Source: UBA7672 sp963784415
GTDB lineage: Bacteria; Pseudomonadota; Alphaproteobacteria; Caulobacterales; Hyphomonadaceae
DNA length: 64,000 bases
Reading direction: 5' to 3'
Assembly (NCBI GenBank): GCA_963784415.1
Contig: CAWARK010000016.1
Span: 124,001-188,000 of the forward strand
Made by a program: the position numbers and the translations under genes. Under the pieces are notes generated by a model. The model did no database searches, had not been told where the DNA came from, and saw nothing but the letters and a program-made list of their open reading frames with translations. This document shows, in pieces, positions 27,452 to 36,530 of this stretch (its first letter is position 1; each line of letters opens with the position of its first letter).

Positions 27452-29044
27452 ATGTCCTTCGGATACGGTGATGTCTTCGATGCAGTCGCCGACGCCGTGC
27501 AGCCCGACGATCCCGCCATCTTCTGCGATGGGGAGACAATCAATTGGTCTCAATTCGCGGGAGCGACTAACGCCCTCGCCCGCAATTTCATCGCGGCCGG
27601 CCTGAAGCCCGGCGCCAAGGTTGCGGAATACATGCGCAACAGCCCGGCCTATCCGATGGTGTTCGTTGCGGCGATGAAAGCCCGCCTTGCGCCGGTCAAC
27701 GTCAACTATCGCTACGGCCCGGACGAACTCGCCTACCTGCTCGACAATTGCGACGCCGAAATCGTCGTCTTCGATTCCGATTTCGCCGACAATGTGCGCG
27801 CCATTCGCCCGCGCCTGGCCGGCGTGAAGCTGTGGGTCAGCGCCGGCGCGCGCGTCGATGGCTTCGACTTCCTCGACGATCTTGCGAAGGGCGATGCCGC
27901 GAAGCTCGATATCCAGCGATCGCCCGACGATCTCTTTCTGCTCTACACCGGCGGCACCACCGGCATGCCCAAGGGCGTGATGTGGCCGAGCCATGTCTGG
28001 TGGGAAGTGCTCGGCCCCGGCCGCGCGCCGCTGCTCGGGATGGAGCCGCCCGCAACGCTCGCCGCCTTGCAGGCGCAGATCCGCACCGGCGAGGGCCGCG
28101 CGCCGGTCTATGTCGCCCCTCCCCTGATGCATGGCACGGGCATGTTCACGGGCTTCAGCGCGCTGTCGAAGGGCGCGCCCATCGTGCTCACCCGCTCAAT
28201 GCGGTTCGATGCGCCAACTGCGCTCGATGCGATGACGCGCCACCAGACCGGCGGCATGGCGATTGTCGGCGACGCTTTCGCCAAGCCGCTGCTCGATGCG
28301 CTGCGCGCCGAGCCGTCACGCTATGACGTGAAGTCGATGCGCTCGATCACATCGAGCGGCATGATGTGGAGCCCGGAGGTCAAGCAGGGCCTGTTCGAAT
28401 TCATGCCCGACGTCGCCCTGTTCGACAGCTTTGGCGCATCGGAGGCAACCGGCCTTGGCGCATCGATCACGACGCGCGACGTCAAGCCGGAGGATGCCAA
28501 GTTCGACGCGCCAAACACCATCGTTGTGCGCGCCGGCGATCATACGCCTGTGACGCCCGGCTCGGGCGAGGTTGGGCTCGTTGCGAAGTGGGGCAACCTG
28601 CCGCTCGGCTATTACAAGGACGCGGAAAAAACCGCGCGCACTTATGTCGAGATCAATGGCGTTCGCCACCTGATCTCGGGCGATCATGCGACGGTGGAAG
28701 CCGATGGCCGCATTCGCCTGCTCGGCCGGGGTAGTCACTGCATCAATTCGGGCGGTGAAAAAATCTATCCCGAGGAAGTCGAGGAGAGCCTGAAGTCACA
28801 CGCAAAGGTGGTCGACGCGCTGGTGTTCGGCCTGCCGGACGAACGCTTCGGCCAATCGATTGCCGCCGTCGTGTCGCTGGAGCCGGGATTGCAGGTAACG
28901 CCGGAGGAGCTGATCGATCATGTGCGCAGCCGGCTAAGTCATTACAAGGCGCCGCGCCGGATTCGCATTCTGACGAGCGTGCCGCGCGCGCCGAATGGGA
29001 AGCCGGACTATCCGACGGCGCGGGATCTGTTCGCGAAGGTTTAG
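27452..29044 (+). CDS. Acyl-CoA synthetase (AMP-binding, ANL superfamily)
   Basis: A 530-residue adenylate-forming enzyme. The phosphate loop is YTGGTTGMPKGVMW, the motif SFGASEATGLG corresponds to the A5 region, GRGSHCINSGGEKIYPEEVE contains the hinge and CoA-facing motifs, and the catalytic lysine is in APNGKPDYPTAR at the C-terminus. It activates a carboxylic acid to acyl-CoA through an acyl-AMP. Close relatives act on fatty acids or steroid-derived acids (FadD3-like); the substrate here cannot be set. The ATG at 27452 follows GAGGGAGCG. Confidence 0.9.
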   Translation: MSFGYGDVFDAVADAVQPDDPAIFCDGETINWSQFAGATNALARNFIAAGLKPGAKVAEYMRNSPAYPMVFVAAMKARLAPVNVNYRYGPDELAYLLDNCDAEIVVFDSDFADNVRAIRPRLAGVKLWVSAGARVDGFDFLDDLAKGDAAKLDIQRSPDDLFLLYTGGTTGMPKGVMWPSHVWWEVLGPGRAPLLGMEPPATLAALQAQIRTGEGRAPVYVAPPLMHGTGMFTGFSALSKGAPIVLTRSMRFDAPTALDAMTRHQTGGMAIVGDAFAKPLLDALRAEPSRYDVKSMRSITSSGMMWSPEVKQGLFEFMPDVALFDSFGASEATGLGASITTRDVKPEDAKFDAPNTIVVRAGDHTPVTPGSGEVGLVAKWGNLPLGYYKDAEKTARTYVEINGVRHLISGDHATVEADGRIRLLGRGSHCINSGGEKIYPEEVEESLKSHAKVVDALVFGLPDERFGQSIAAVVSLEPGLQVTPEELIDHVRSRLSHYKAPRRIRILTSVPRAPNGKPDYPTARDLFAKV

Positions 29045-29103
29045 TCGCGATCGTGCGCTGAAATGCACCTTCGAAACGGTCACCCCAACGCAAGTCGTCG
29101 CGG

Positions 29104-31047
29104 TTATTGCGCCGGCATGTTTGCCTTCACGAAGGCGGCAAGCGCTTCATAGACCAGCTTCCGGTTCTGGCCGCGACCCAGTTGGTGATCGTCGCCCATG
29201 ATACGCTGGAACGTCACAGGCTTGCCGGCGCCCTTGAGAGCATCCGCCATCTTGTTGCTCTGCGAGGGCGGGACCGTGGTGTCGTCGTTGCCGTGGATCA
29301 GCAGAACCGGCGCCTTGAACCTTGATGCAAGGCGTGCGGGCGAGACCTTCTCGATGGCTGCGCCATCCTTGTTGGGATCGCCGATCTTGTCGATCCAGTA
29401 GTGGTAGCCGCGGCTTCGTTCGCCGAGCCTGTCATACTCCCAGTCGAGCATCTCGCGCAGGTCGGACACGCCGGCGACCGACGCAACGCAGGCGTATAGG
29501 TCCGGGGTCAGGGCGCCCCCCGCCAGCGCGGCATAGCCGCCGTAACTCCATCCCACGATACAGATGCGCTTTGCATTGACCGACCCATCTGCCACCAGCG
29601 CGCCGACGCCATCCGTGATGTCGTCCTGCATCTTCCGGCCCCACTCGTTGTTGCCGGCATCCTCGAAAGCGAGACCGAATCCAGACGAGCCGCGGAAGTT
29701 GGGCTGTAGCACCGCATAGCCTTCATTGGCGAAGAACTGCGCCAGATCATCATAGCCGAGCGCGTCGTATGCGGCGGGCCCGCCATGGGGCAGAACGATC
29801 AGCGGAAGATTCTTTCGGTCGGCGGCGGCGAGCCCGACGGGCCACGTCACCAGTGCGGGAATCTTGAGGCCGTCCCGGGCGCTGTACGAATAAGGATCGA
29901 CGTCCGCGACCCATTCGTCGGTAATTGCGGGACGGACACCCATCAGCGACTGCAGCGACCCCGTCGCGCGGTCGAAGATGAAGTATTCACCCGACGTGGC
30001 GCCGCCGTCGGAATAAAGCAGTATCTTGCCCCAGTCCTTTGACCAGTCGGTTACGTAGGTTGCGGTTCCCGCGAGCGCTTTCTGAATCTTGTTCACGGCT
30101 GAATCGATCGCGGGATCGAAGAACTCATAGGTGGGCGTCGTGCCGGAATAGCGCACGCCGTGCACAATGTGATTCGCATCCATCATGAACGCTTCGATAT
30201 CAACGTCCTCACGCGATAGGACGGACGTCAATTCCTGCTTGTCGGCGTTGAGCGCATACAGCGAAAGAACGTCGGAGTCGCTGTAAGCCTCCGCCAGCGG
30301 TGCGCCATCACCGGCCCTGAGGCCAACAAGCGAGATCGTGACGTCGCCGCTGTCTTCGGAGAAGACCGTCTCCCACTTCCCGTCATTGAGGCGCAGGAAG
30401 GAGTGCTTGCCGGTCCGCTCGAAAAACTCCTCCCGCATCTGGGGTCTGCCGCTCGGGCCGACGATCCAGTCGATGGTCGCCGTCGTGCCATTCTCGATCA
30501 GGCCGGACGCCCCCGTCGCCAGACTGACCTTGTAAAGGGCGTTGCTCGGATCGCGGCCGTCGCGACGCGTCCAGGCCGGCATATAGACGTAGGCGCCGTC
30601 GGGGCTGACGCCAAGAACGCGCCCCAGTCCGGTCTGCTTTATCAGGCCGGGCGTTGCCGACTGCAATTCGACAAACGTGCCCGTCTTCAGATTGAAGGAG
30701 AACGCGATCGAATATTCGAACTTCTCGCCGCGCCATTCGGCGCTGCGTGTTTGCGACACAACGGCCACAACATAATCGGCCGATACAAATTCAAGACTGC
30801 GTGGGCTGACAGAGGAAAGATTGGCCAGAGCGCGCGACTTGCCCGTGACGGTGTCGGTTACAACGAGAACTTCGCCGCCCTTGGCGGACCAGACGGACGC
30901 CACCTTCGTTCCATCGGGCGACATCACCGCCAACCGGACCATCGGTTCCCCGAAAGCTTCAGCGGGCGGCTTTGCCAATGCGGCAGGCGCCGTCGCGGCT
31001 CCTCCGATCAACGCGACGCAAAACACGATTGTCCGGAAAATGCTCAC
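29104..31047 (-). CDS. S9 family peptidase (prolyl oligopeptidase-like), exported
   Basis: A 647-residue serine peptidase. A signal peptide (residues about 1-25, ending ALA) precedes a beta-propeller-like region and a C-terminal alpha/beta hydrolase domain with the nucleophile motif GWSYGGY, the aspartate in HGNDDTTVP and the histidine in MGDDHQLG. It would cleave peptides in the periplasm. The start is GTG at 31047 with a strong GGAGGGGGAC ribosome site; the longer open frame upstream is antisense shadow of htpX. A second S9 peptidase of similar build is encoded at 50392-52434. Confidence 0.92.
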   Translation of the reverse strand: MSIFRTIVFCVALIGGAATAPAALAKPPAEAFGEPMVRLAVMSPDGTKVASVWSAKGGEVLVVTDTVTGKSRALANLSSVSPRSLEFVSADYVVAVVSQTRSAEWRGEKFEYSIAFSFNLKTGTFVELQSATPGLIKQTGLGRVLGVSPDGAYVYMPAWTRRDGRDPSNALYKVSLATGASGLIENGTTATIDWIVGPSGRPQMREEFFERTGKHSFLRLNDGKWETVFSEDSGDVTISLVGLRAGDGAPLAEAYSDSDVLSLYALNADKQELTSVLSREDVDIEAFMMDANHIVHGVRYSGTTPTYEFFDPAIDSAVNKIQKALAGTATYVTDWSKDWGKILLYSDGGATSGEYFIFDRATGSLQSLMGVRPAITDEWVADVDPYSYSARDGLKIPALVTWPVGLAAADRKNLPLIVLPHGGPAAYDALGYDDLAQFFANEGYAVLQPNFRGSSGFGLAFEDAGNNEWGRKMQDDITDGVGALVADGSVNAKRICIVGWSYGGYAALAGGALTPDLYACVASVAGVSDLREMLDWEYDRLGERSRGYHYWIDKIGDPNKDGAAIEKVSPARLASRFKAPVLLIHGNDDTTVPPSQSNKMADALKGAGKPVTFQRIMGDDHQLGRGQNRKLVYEALAAFVKANMPAQ

Positions 31048-31138
31048 GCAGTCCCCCTCCTGATCCCGCTTGGAGATTATGGTGTGGCGGCAAGTGCGCA
31101 AGTTGCAAATCTGCACGCCGCAGCCAACACAACGCGAA

Positions 31139-31164
31139 ACGCGCGCCTCTTTCGAAGCGCGCGT
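31139..31164 (-). terminator. Probable terminator after htpX
   Basis: An 11-bp stem with one mismatch (arms 31139-31149 and 31154-31164) 30 bases past the htpX stop on the minus strand, followed there by TTTCGCGTTG. It would separate htpX from the S9 peptidase gene downstream. Confidence 0.6.
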
Positions 31165-31193
31165 CTCTGGTGTTGCTGAGTTGAGGTTGTCCC

Positions 31194-32021
31194 CTACTCC
31201 GTGCCTTCCATCTCGGCGGCCTGGCGGTGCAGCCGGGCGATGCGGCGTTCGGTCGGTGGGTGGGATGCCGACGGACCGCGACGCGGGCCGTGCAGCGGAT
31301 CGATGACGAACATGTGGGCGGTCGCGGGCGAACGCTCGGCCAACGGGTTCAGCAGCGAGGCGGTGTGGCGTTCGAGTTTCAGGAGAGCGTTGGCGAGATT
31401 GACCGGCGCGCCGCAGATTTCGCCCGCCTGTTTGTCGGCGGCGTATTCGCGGTGATGGCTCTGGCCGATGCGGGCGACGAGGCCGGCGACAACCTTCGAG
31501 ACCGGTTTGCGCAGGCCGATCGGATAGGCCAGCGAGCCCACAATGGTCGTCAGCACGGCGGCGACCGCCGAGCAGATACCCATCACCAGCGCGTCGCCGC
31601 GCTTCACATGGGCTAGCTCGTGCGCGACCACGGCCGAAACCTCGGCGCGGGACAGGGTCTTGAGCAGGCCGTCGGTGACGGCGATCGAGGCGTGGTTGGT
31701 GTCGCGGCCGGCCACGAAGGCGTTGGGCTGGAACGCGTCGATGATGTAGGTGCGCGGACGCGGCATGTTGGCCCGCATGGCAAGTCGGTCGCAATCCGCA
31801 ACGAAGGCGCGGATCATGGGCGAGGCGTCGTCGGAGCCGACTTCGCGGGCGTTGTGGAGTTTCAGCATGATCTTCTCGGCGTACCAGAAGACGGCAAGGT
31901 GGAAGGCAAGCGCGACGACGGTCGCGAACAACGCGCCTTCGCGGCCAGCAAGCCACCATCCCAACCCCGCGAACGCGAGGTGGATCAGCAGCATCAGTCC
32001 GGCGGCCTTGAAATAGCTCAT
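31194..32021 (-). CDS. htpX: M48 family metalloprotease HtpX
   Basis: A 275-residue membrane zinc protease. Two N-terminal hydrophobic helices, the zinc motif HELAH in VVAHELAHVKRGD, two further helices, and a downstream EYAAD motif providing the third ligand are all present. HtpX degrades misfolded membrane proteins in the envelope stress response, alongside FtsH. The length is slightly below the usual 285-320 residues but no element is missing. The start at 32021 leads straight into the first helix. Confidence 0.93.
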   Translation of the reverse strand: MSYFKAAGLMLLIHLAFAGLGWWLAGREGALFATVVALAFHLAVFWYAEKIMLKLHNAREVGSDDASPMIRAFVADCDRLAMRANMPRPRTYIIDAFQPNAFVAGRDTNHASIAVTDGLLKTLSRAEVSAVVAHELAHVKRGDALVMGICSAVAAVLTTIVGSLAYPIGLRKPVSKVVAGLVARIGQSHHREYAADKQAGEICGAPVNLANALLKLERHTASLLNPLAERSPATAHMFVIDPLHGPRRGPSASHPPTERRIARLHRQAAEMEGTE

Positions 32022-32105
32022 TGAAGCTCTCTCACGCGAATGGACCCCTCCAACATGGGAAGGTTGGTCTTTATGGTTTAAGCTTCCTTTCCAAACCGGA
32101 AAAAA

Positions 32106-32390
32106 ATGGTGAACGTGGACGCCATGAGTAATGAAACCCAGCAGACGGTTAGTGAGTGTGGCGCGGAAGACTCTTCCGTCGATAACGCCGGAGAGGCGGC
32201 GCTTATTCCCGGGGCCGCGCCCGGCAAGACGCTGAGCGCCGAGGCGGTGCGTGCGCTGCTCGAGGCCGAGGCGCGACGCCAGGTCGCGCCCAGCGCTGCC
32301 CTGCCCGCCGAAATCAACGGCCGCCGGGAAGGCGAGGAACCCACCCGCTATGGCGACTGGGAGAAGAAAGGCCTGGCGGTCGATTTCTGA
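32106..32390 (+). CDS. DUF1674 domain-containing protein (SDHAF4-like assembly factor)
   Basis: A 94-residue protein whose C-terminal half is the DUF1674/SDHAF4 domain, ending with the hallmark TRYGDWEKKGLAVDF. Mitochondrial SDHAF4 binds the flavinylated SdhA subunit during succinate dehydrogenase assembly, and bacterial members are presumed to do likewise. The first half is variable. Start 32106 or 32124 (MSNETQQ) are both possible; neither has a strong ribosome site. No sdh gene is in the window. Confidence 0.85.
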   Translation: MVNVDAMSNETQQTVSECGAEDSSVDNAGEAALIPGAAPGKTLSAEAVRALLEAEARRQVAPSAALPAEINGRREGEEPTRYGDWEKKGLAVDF

Positions 32391-32465
32391 AGGCCCCAGG
32401 TTTGGGGTCTGGGGCTGGTTAACGAAACCTTGCCGCGCGGCATGGACGCTGCATCGGAGACTGCC

Positions 32466-32876
32466 ATGACAAAGCTCGTCCGCATTCTCGCCGCCGTCGT
32501 GCTGGCCGCTTCCGTGGTGACGCCAGCATTTGCCGATGGCCGCAACAAGCGTCCGGCCGTGACAGCCAAGGCCCCACCGCCGCTTCGTACCCCCTCTCCT
32601 CCGCCCGAAGTCATTCCGGCCCCGATTCCGATGAAGGCCCGCCCGGCGTCGATCGTCCTGCCGTCCGATTTTGGCTCAGGCGGCGTCGGCATCGACATCA
32701 ATGGCGGCGCAGGTGGCGGCGGCCGCGTGTTCGTCATCTCCTCCGCCTCCTCCTCCGCCCGCTCCTACGCATCCGCCACGGCGGTCGCCTATGCCAGCGC
32801 CACCGCGATCTCGTTCGGCGGCGGCAAGGGCCATGGCGGTGGTGGCGGCGGCGGCCATGGCTGCGGCTGCAAGTAG
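32466..32876 (+). CDS. Small exported glycine-rich protein with Cys/His C-terminus
   Basis: A 136-residue protein I cannot assign to a family. It begins with a clear signal peptide (MTKLVRILAAVVLAASVVTP, cut after AFA), then a proline-rich region with PPP repeats, an alternating Ser/Ala/Tyr stretch (SSASSSARSYASATA), and a tail of glycine and histidine ending HGCGCK. The ATG at 32466 has GGAG six bases upstream. A TTAACGAAACCTTGC sequence at 32420-32434 resembles a CtrA site. The low-complexity make-up suggests a cell-surface or metal-binding protein; both are guesses. Confidence 0.7.
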   Translation: MTKLVRILAAVVLAASVVTPAFADGRNKRPAVTAKAPPPLRTPSPPPEVIPAPIPMKARPASIVLPSDFGSGGVGIDINGGAGGGGRVFVISSASSSARSYASATAVAYASATAISFGGGKGHGGGGGGGHGCGCK

Positions 32877-32970
32877 GCCGGCCAACCCGCACACATAGTA
32901 CCACTTTCGGACCGGCTGATGCCGTCCGGGATGCTGTGACTCTGGGTCTCCGAATCTAGATGGAGGGCCC

Positions 32971-33054
32971 GGGGACGCGGGATGCCCCGCGTGATGTGGC
33001 GTCGCCGCGCCAGCGCTACCGGTAGAAGAGAGAAGTCGCGGATCCCGCGTCCCC
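32971..33054. repeat. 13-bp perfect inverted repeat with 58-base spacer
   Basis: GGGGACGCGGGAT at 32971-32983 pairs exactly with ATCCCGCGTCCCC at 33042-33054. The spacer holds a smaller GC-rich hairpin potential. The arms are too far apart for a simple terminator. Confidence 0.6.
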
Positions 33055-33336
33055 GACAGATGTTATCCGGCCACGGGGGAACAGCGGGGTGTTTCAACCG
33101 CCTGACCCTATTCTCGTCGCCGGCGTGCAGGTTGCGGATGTTCAGCCGCAATCCCTCGACCACTCCCGTGTTTTCCAGGGCTCCATTAGTCCGGTCCCTG
33201 GCTCCTCTTCGGCTCACACAGGCTTTCACGCTCATCTGCGTCCAACCCCGCGCCGTTGAACAGTGATCAGCTGCCCTCCTGCGGGATGGATGTGGGCATC
33301 ATACGCCGGGGCAGAGGGGTGTAGGATTGAGATATA

Positions 33337-33417
33337 CAGAATCGGCCGGTCTCGATCGCGCAAGTTGTTGGAATTGTTCAGATCACGCTGAAAATCCGAT
33401 GTGCAGAATCGGCCGGT
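33337..33417. repeat. 14-bp direct repeat, 67-base period
   Basis: CAGAATCGGCCGGT occurs at 33337-33350 and again at 33404-33417 in the same direction, just before the long palindrome. Confidence 0.55.
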
Positions 33418-33435
33418 TCTGGCTCAATCGAGGTT

Positions 33436-33534
33436 GTCATCCCGGCCAAGCGCAGCGCGAGCCGGGACCCATTTATCGATCCGCGCAGATGAGGAATGGG
33501 TCCCGGATAGCCGCAACGCGGCTTTCGGGATGAC
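33436..33534. repeat. Long nested palindrome, probable dispersed intergenic repeat
   Basis: The ends GTCATCCCG and CGGGATGAC (33436 and 33534) are complementary, and inside them CCGGGACCCATT (33462-33473) pairs with AATGGGTCCCGG (33495-33506). This nested GTCATCCCGG...GGGACCC design is typical of short repeats scattered between genes in alphaproteobacteria. A second related GC-rich segment follows to about 33630. Confidence 0.65.
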
Positions 33535-33641
33535 AAGCGGGGAGTGTGGCGGTCCGCACTTCGTGCGGAGACTGGATCCCGGCCTCCGCCGGGAACGCGT
33601 GCCAAGAGGCACGCTTCCAGTTGTGGCGCGGTCCAGAGAGG

Positions 33642-34617
33642 TCAGAGCCAGCCGCGGGTTCGGTCGTCGAGCCAGAGGTGGGCGGCACCCATGAGGGGGG
33701 CGGTTTCGGAGGTGATCAAACGGATGGCGATGCGGCTGAGGAGGCCGGTGCGGGGGCCGCGGCTGTAGAAGCGGGCGAGCGCGGATTTTTCCTTGAGCCA
33801 TGGCGCAAGATGCTGCGACACGCCGCCGGCGAGATAGACGCCGCCGGTGGCGTCGCTGGCGAGCGTGGTGTTGCCCATTGCGGTCATCACCGTGTTGGCG
33901 CGCAGGCGGCAGAATTCCACCGCGAACCGGTCGCCGCGTTCGGCGGCGGCGATGATGCCCGCCTGCGGGAGTTTCGGATCGGGGACGCCCATCACTTCGG
34001 CGAGGGCGGCGCGCGTCTGGTCGAAGCCGGCGCCGGCGGCGACGATTTCGTTCGAGACATAGATGCCGCGCGCGCGCAGGCGTTCGGCGACCTGCCAGTC
34101 GATCTCGGCCTGCGGGGCGAAAGCCTGATGGCCGCCCTCCCCCGCGACGACGACCCAGCCGCCGTGGACATGGCGCAGCACGGCGACACCGAAGCCGGTG
34201 CCGGGACCGCCGACGGCGACATTGCCGACGCGGATCTGCATCGCCCTGCGCGATCTCGGTGACGTCGCCCGCGCCGAGTTCAGCGGCGGAGCGGGCCATG
34301 GCGAAGAAGTCGTTGACCATCACGACCCGGTCGAGCCGGAGCTGGGCCTTCAGGTCGCGGCTGTCGACGGACCAGCTGCGGTTGAGCATGTCGACCTGAC
34401 CGGCCCGCACGGCGCCGGCAAAACCGAAGGCTGCGCCGTCTATTTTGGGCTTTGTCTCGGCCAGATAGGCATCAAGCGCGCCCGCAAAGGTCGGGTAATT
34501 CTCGCCCGGCTTTTTCCAGACGGAGGCGATGCTGACATGGCCGCCATCGGCATGCGCCAGCGCGAAGCGGACATTCGTGCCGCCCGCGTCACCCACCAGT
34601 ATCGTCGCCTTTTCCAT
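33642..34617 (-). pseudogene. glk: Glucokinase, frameshifted
   Basis: Together the two frames encode a glucokinase of about 324 residues. The first frame (from ATG 34617) holds the ATP-binding GDAGGTNVRFAL and reaches VTEIAQGD; the sequence then continues in the next frame as VGNVAVGGPGTGFGVAVL, the conserved glucokinase core, to the C-terminus at 33642. The break is near 34235-34245 and equals one extra base (or two missing). Glucokinase phosphorylates glucose at C6. All expected motifs are present when the frames are joined, so this may be sequence error rather than decay; see the frameshift cluster. Confidence 0.85.
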
Positions 34618-34773
34618 GACGCCAATCTACGCGGCGGTGAGCCCTGACGGCAACATGGGCGACACGATCTGGCCCTCGCGGCGAATTTTCTTGCAATCGG
34701 AAGGTGCGATCCCGGACAGTCGTTCCCACATAAGAGCCAGACTTTCCCCGTCGCGAAAGGACCTCCACGCACG

Positions 34774-36521
34774 ATGCCCCACGGGACACCGCTGATCACC
34801 CTCATGTCCGTTGGCCTTGGACTGGCCTTTGTCTTCGGGATGATCGCGACCCGTCTGCGCCTGTCGCCTCTGGTGGGATATCTGATCGCGGGCGTCGTCA
34901 TCGGACCTTTCACGCCGGGCTATATCGCCGATGCGCACCTCGCCAGCGAACTGGCCGAGATGGGCGTGATCCTGCTGATGTTCGGGGTTGGTCTGCACTT
35001 TTCGCTCGATGACCTGATGTCGGTGCGCAGGATCGCCCTGCCCGGCGCCGTTGTGCAGATCGCGGTCGCGACCCTGCTGGGGCTCGGTATGGGCATGATG
35101 ATGGGATGGACGGTTGAGGCCGGCATCGTGTTCGGCCTCGCCCTGTCGGTCGCCTCGACCGTCGTGCTGTTGCGCGCGCTGCAGGAGCGGCACGTGATGC
35201 ACACCAAGAAAGGCAAGATCGCGGTCGGCTGGCTGATCGTGGAAGACCTCGCCATGGTGCTGGCGCTGGTGCTGTTGCCGACATGGGCGGACCTGCGCGG
35301 CCAGATGGCAGCGAGCGGCGGCGGCTTCACCTGGGATCAGGCGATGCAGATCGGCTGGGCCGTGCTGCTGACATTCGGCAAGGTCGGCGCGTTTGCTGTC
35401 ATCATGCTGGTGGTCGGCAAGCGGATCGATTCCGTGGCTGCTGCATCGCGTGGTGCATCTCGGTTCGCGCGAACTGTTCCGTCTGGCCGTGCTGGCGATT
35501 GCGCTGGGCGTAGCGCTGGGCGCGTCCGAACTGTTCGGCGTGTCGTTTGCGCTCGGCGCGTTCTTCGCCGGCATGATCATGGGCGAGAGCGAACTGTCGC
35601 ATCAGGCCGCGAACGAGACGCTGCCGCTGCGCGACGCGTTCGCCGTGCTGTTCTTTGTCTCGGTCGGCATGCTGTTCGATCCGATGACGGTGATGTACGC
35701 ACCCCTGCCGCTGCTGGGCGCGGTCGCTGATCGTGATCGTGGGGAAATCTCTGGCGGCGTTGTTGATCATGCAGATCTTCAAACAGCCGAAGGATAGCTC
35801 GGCGCTGATCGCGGCGAGCCTGGCGCAGATCGGGGAGTTCTCGTTCATTCTGGCGAGCCTTGGGCTGGGACTTGGGCTGCTGCCGGAGGAAGCGAGCGAC
35901 CTGATCCTGGGGGCTGCGATCATCTCGATCGTGCTGAACCCGTTCGCCTTCATGATCGTGGACAGGCTGACGCCGAAGCCGGCCAAGACAGCTGACGCGG
36001 AGCTGATGGTGAAGGAGCGCGCGATCATCGTCGGCTTCGGCCGGGTGGGATCGCGCGTGGCGCGGTCGCTGGGGCGGATGCGGATCGAGTATTCGGTGGT
36101 CGAGGACCGGCAGGACGTGGTGGAGCGCCTGCATGGACAGGGCGTGCCGGCGATTGCCGGCAACGCGGTTGCGGCCGACGTGCTGAAGGCGGCAGCGGTG
36201 GAACAGGCGCAGCTGATCTATGTGACGGTGCCGGACGGGTTCGAGGCGGGGCGGATCGTGGAGATCGCGCGGCAGCTGAACCCGAAGATCCGCATTCTCG
36301 CGCGCTCGCACAACGACGCCGAGATCGAGTACCTGACCAGCCGCGGCGCGGACGTGATCATTTCCGGCGAGGAAGAGATTGCGCAGGCGATGATCGAGGC
36401 GACGCGGACGGCGGTGGCTGTGCCGGTCGGCGGCGGGGCACTGAGAAGTGCTCAGGCACGGTGTTTCAACCGCTATATCATAGCATTGGATTCATTTGAT
36501 AATCCAGGCGGCGTCGCGTAA
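34774..36521 (+). pseudogene. KefB/YbaL-type cation:proton antiporter with TrkA-N domain, two frameshifts
   Basis: A CPA2 antiporter of about 582 residues split over three frames. Frame one (34774 to about 35428) has the first membrane helices (LVGYLIAGVVIGPFTPG). Frame two (to about 35722) continues with LFRLAVLAIALGVALGASE and AGMIMGESELSHQA. Frame three, from VIVGKSLAALLIM, gives the last helices, the C-terminal RCK/TrkA-N domain with the nucleotide loop IIVGFGRVGSRVA, and the end at 36521. Both breaks are best explained by one extra base each. It should exchange potassium or sodium for protons. It is divergent from glk across 156 bases. Confidence 0.85.
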
Positions 36522-36530
36522 GCGGACGGC

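Larger units (their letters stand above)
32877..33641. other. 765-base gene-free, repeat-rich region
   Basis: No supported coding sequence. The minus-strand frame 32789-33235 has no recognisable domain and runs through an inverted repeat and the 3' end of the neighbouring gene. The region contains a 13-bp inverted repeat, a 14-bp direct repeat and a long imperfect palindrome of the kind dispersed between genes. Part of 33080-33260 includes a CCAGGG/CCCTGG hairpin and could hold an unrecognised RNA. Confidence 0.6.

Noticed and set aside
32789..33235. Minus-strand 148-codon frame in the gene-free stretch
   Set aside because: No recognisable domain, overlaps the end of the exported Gly-rich gene and runs through an inverted repeat.
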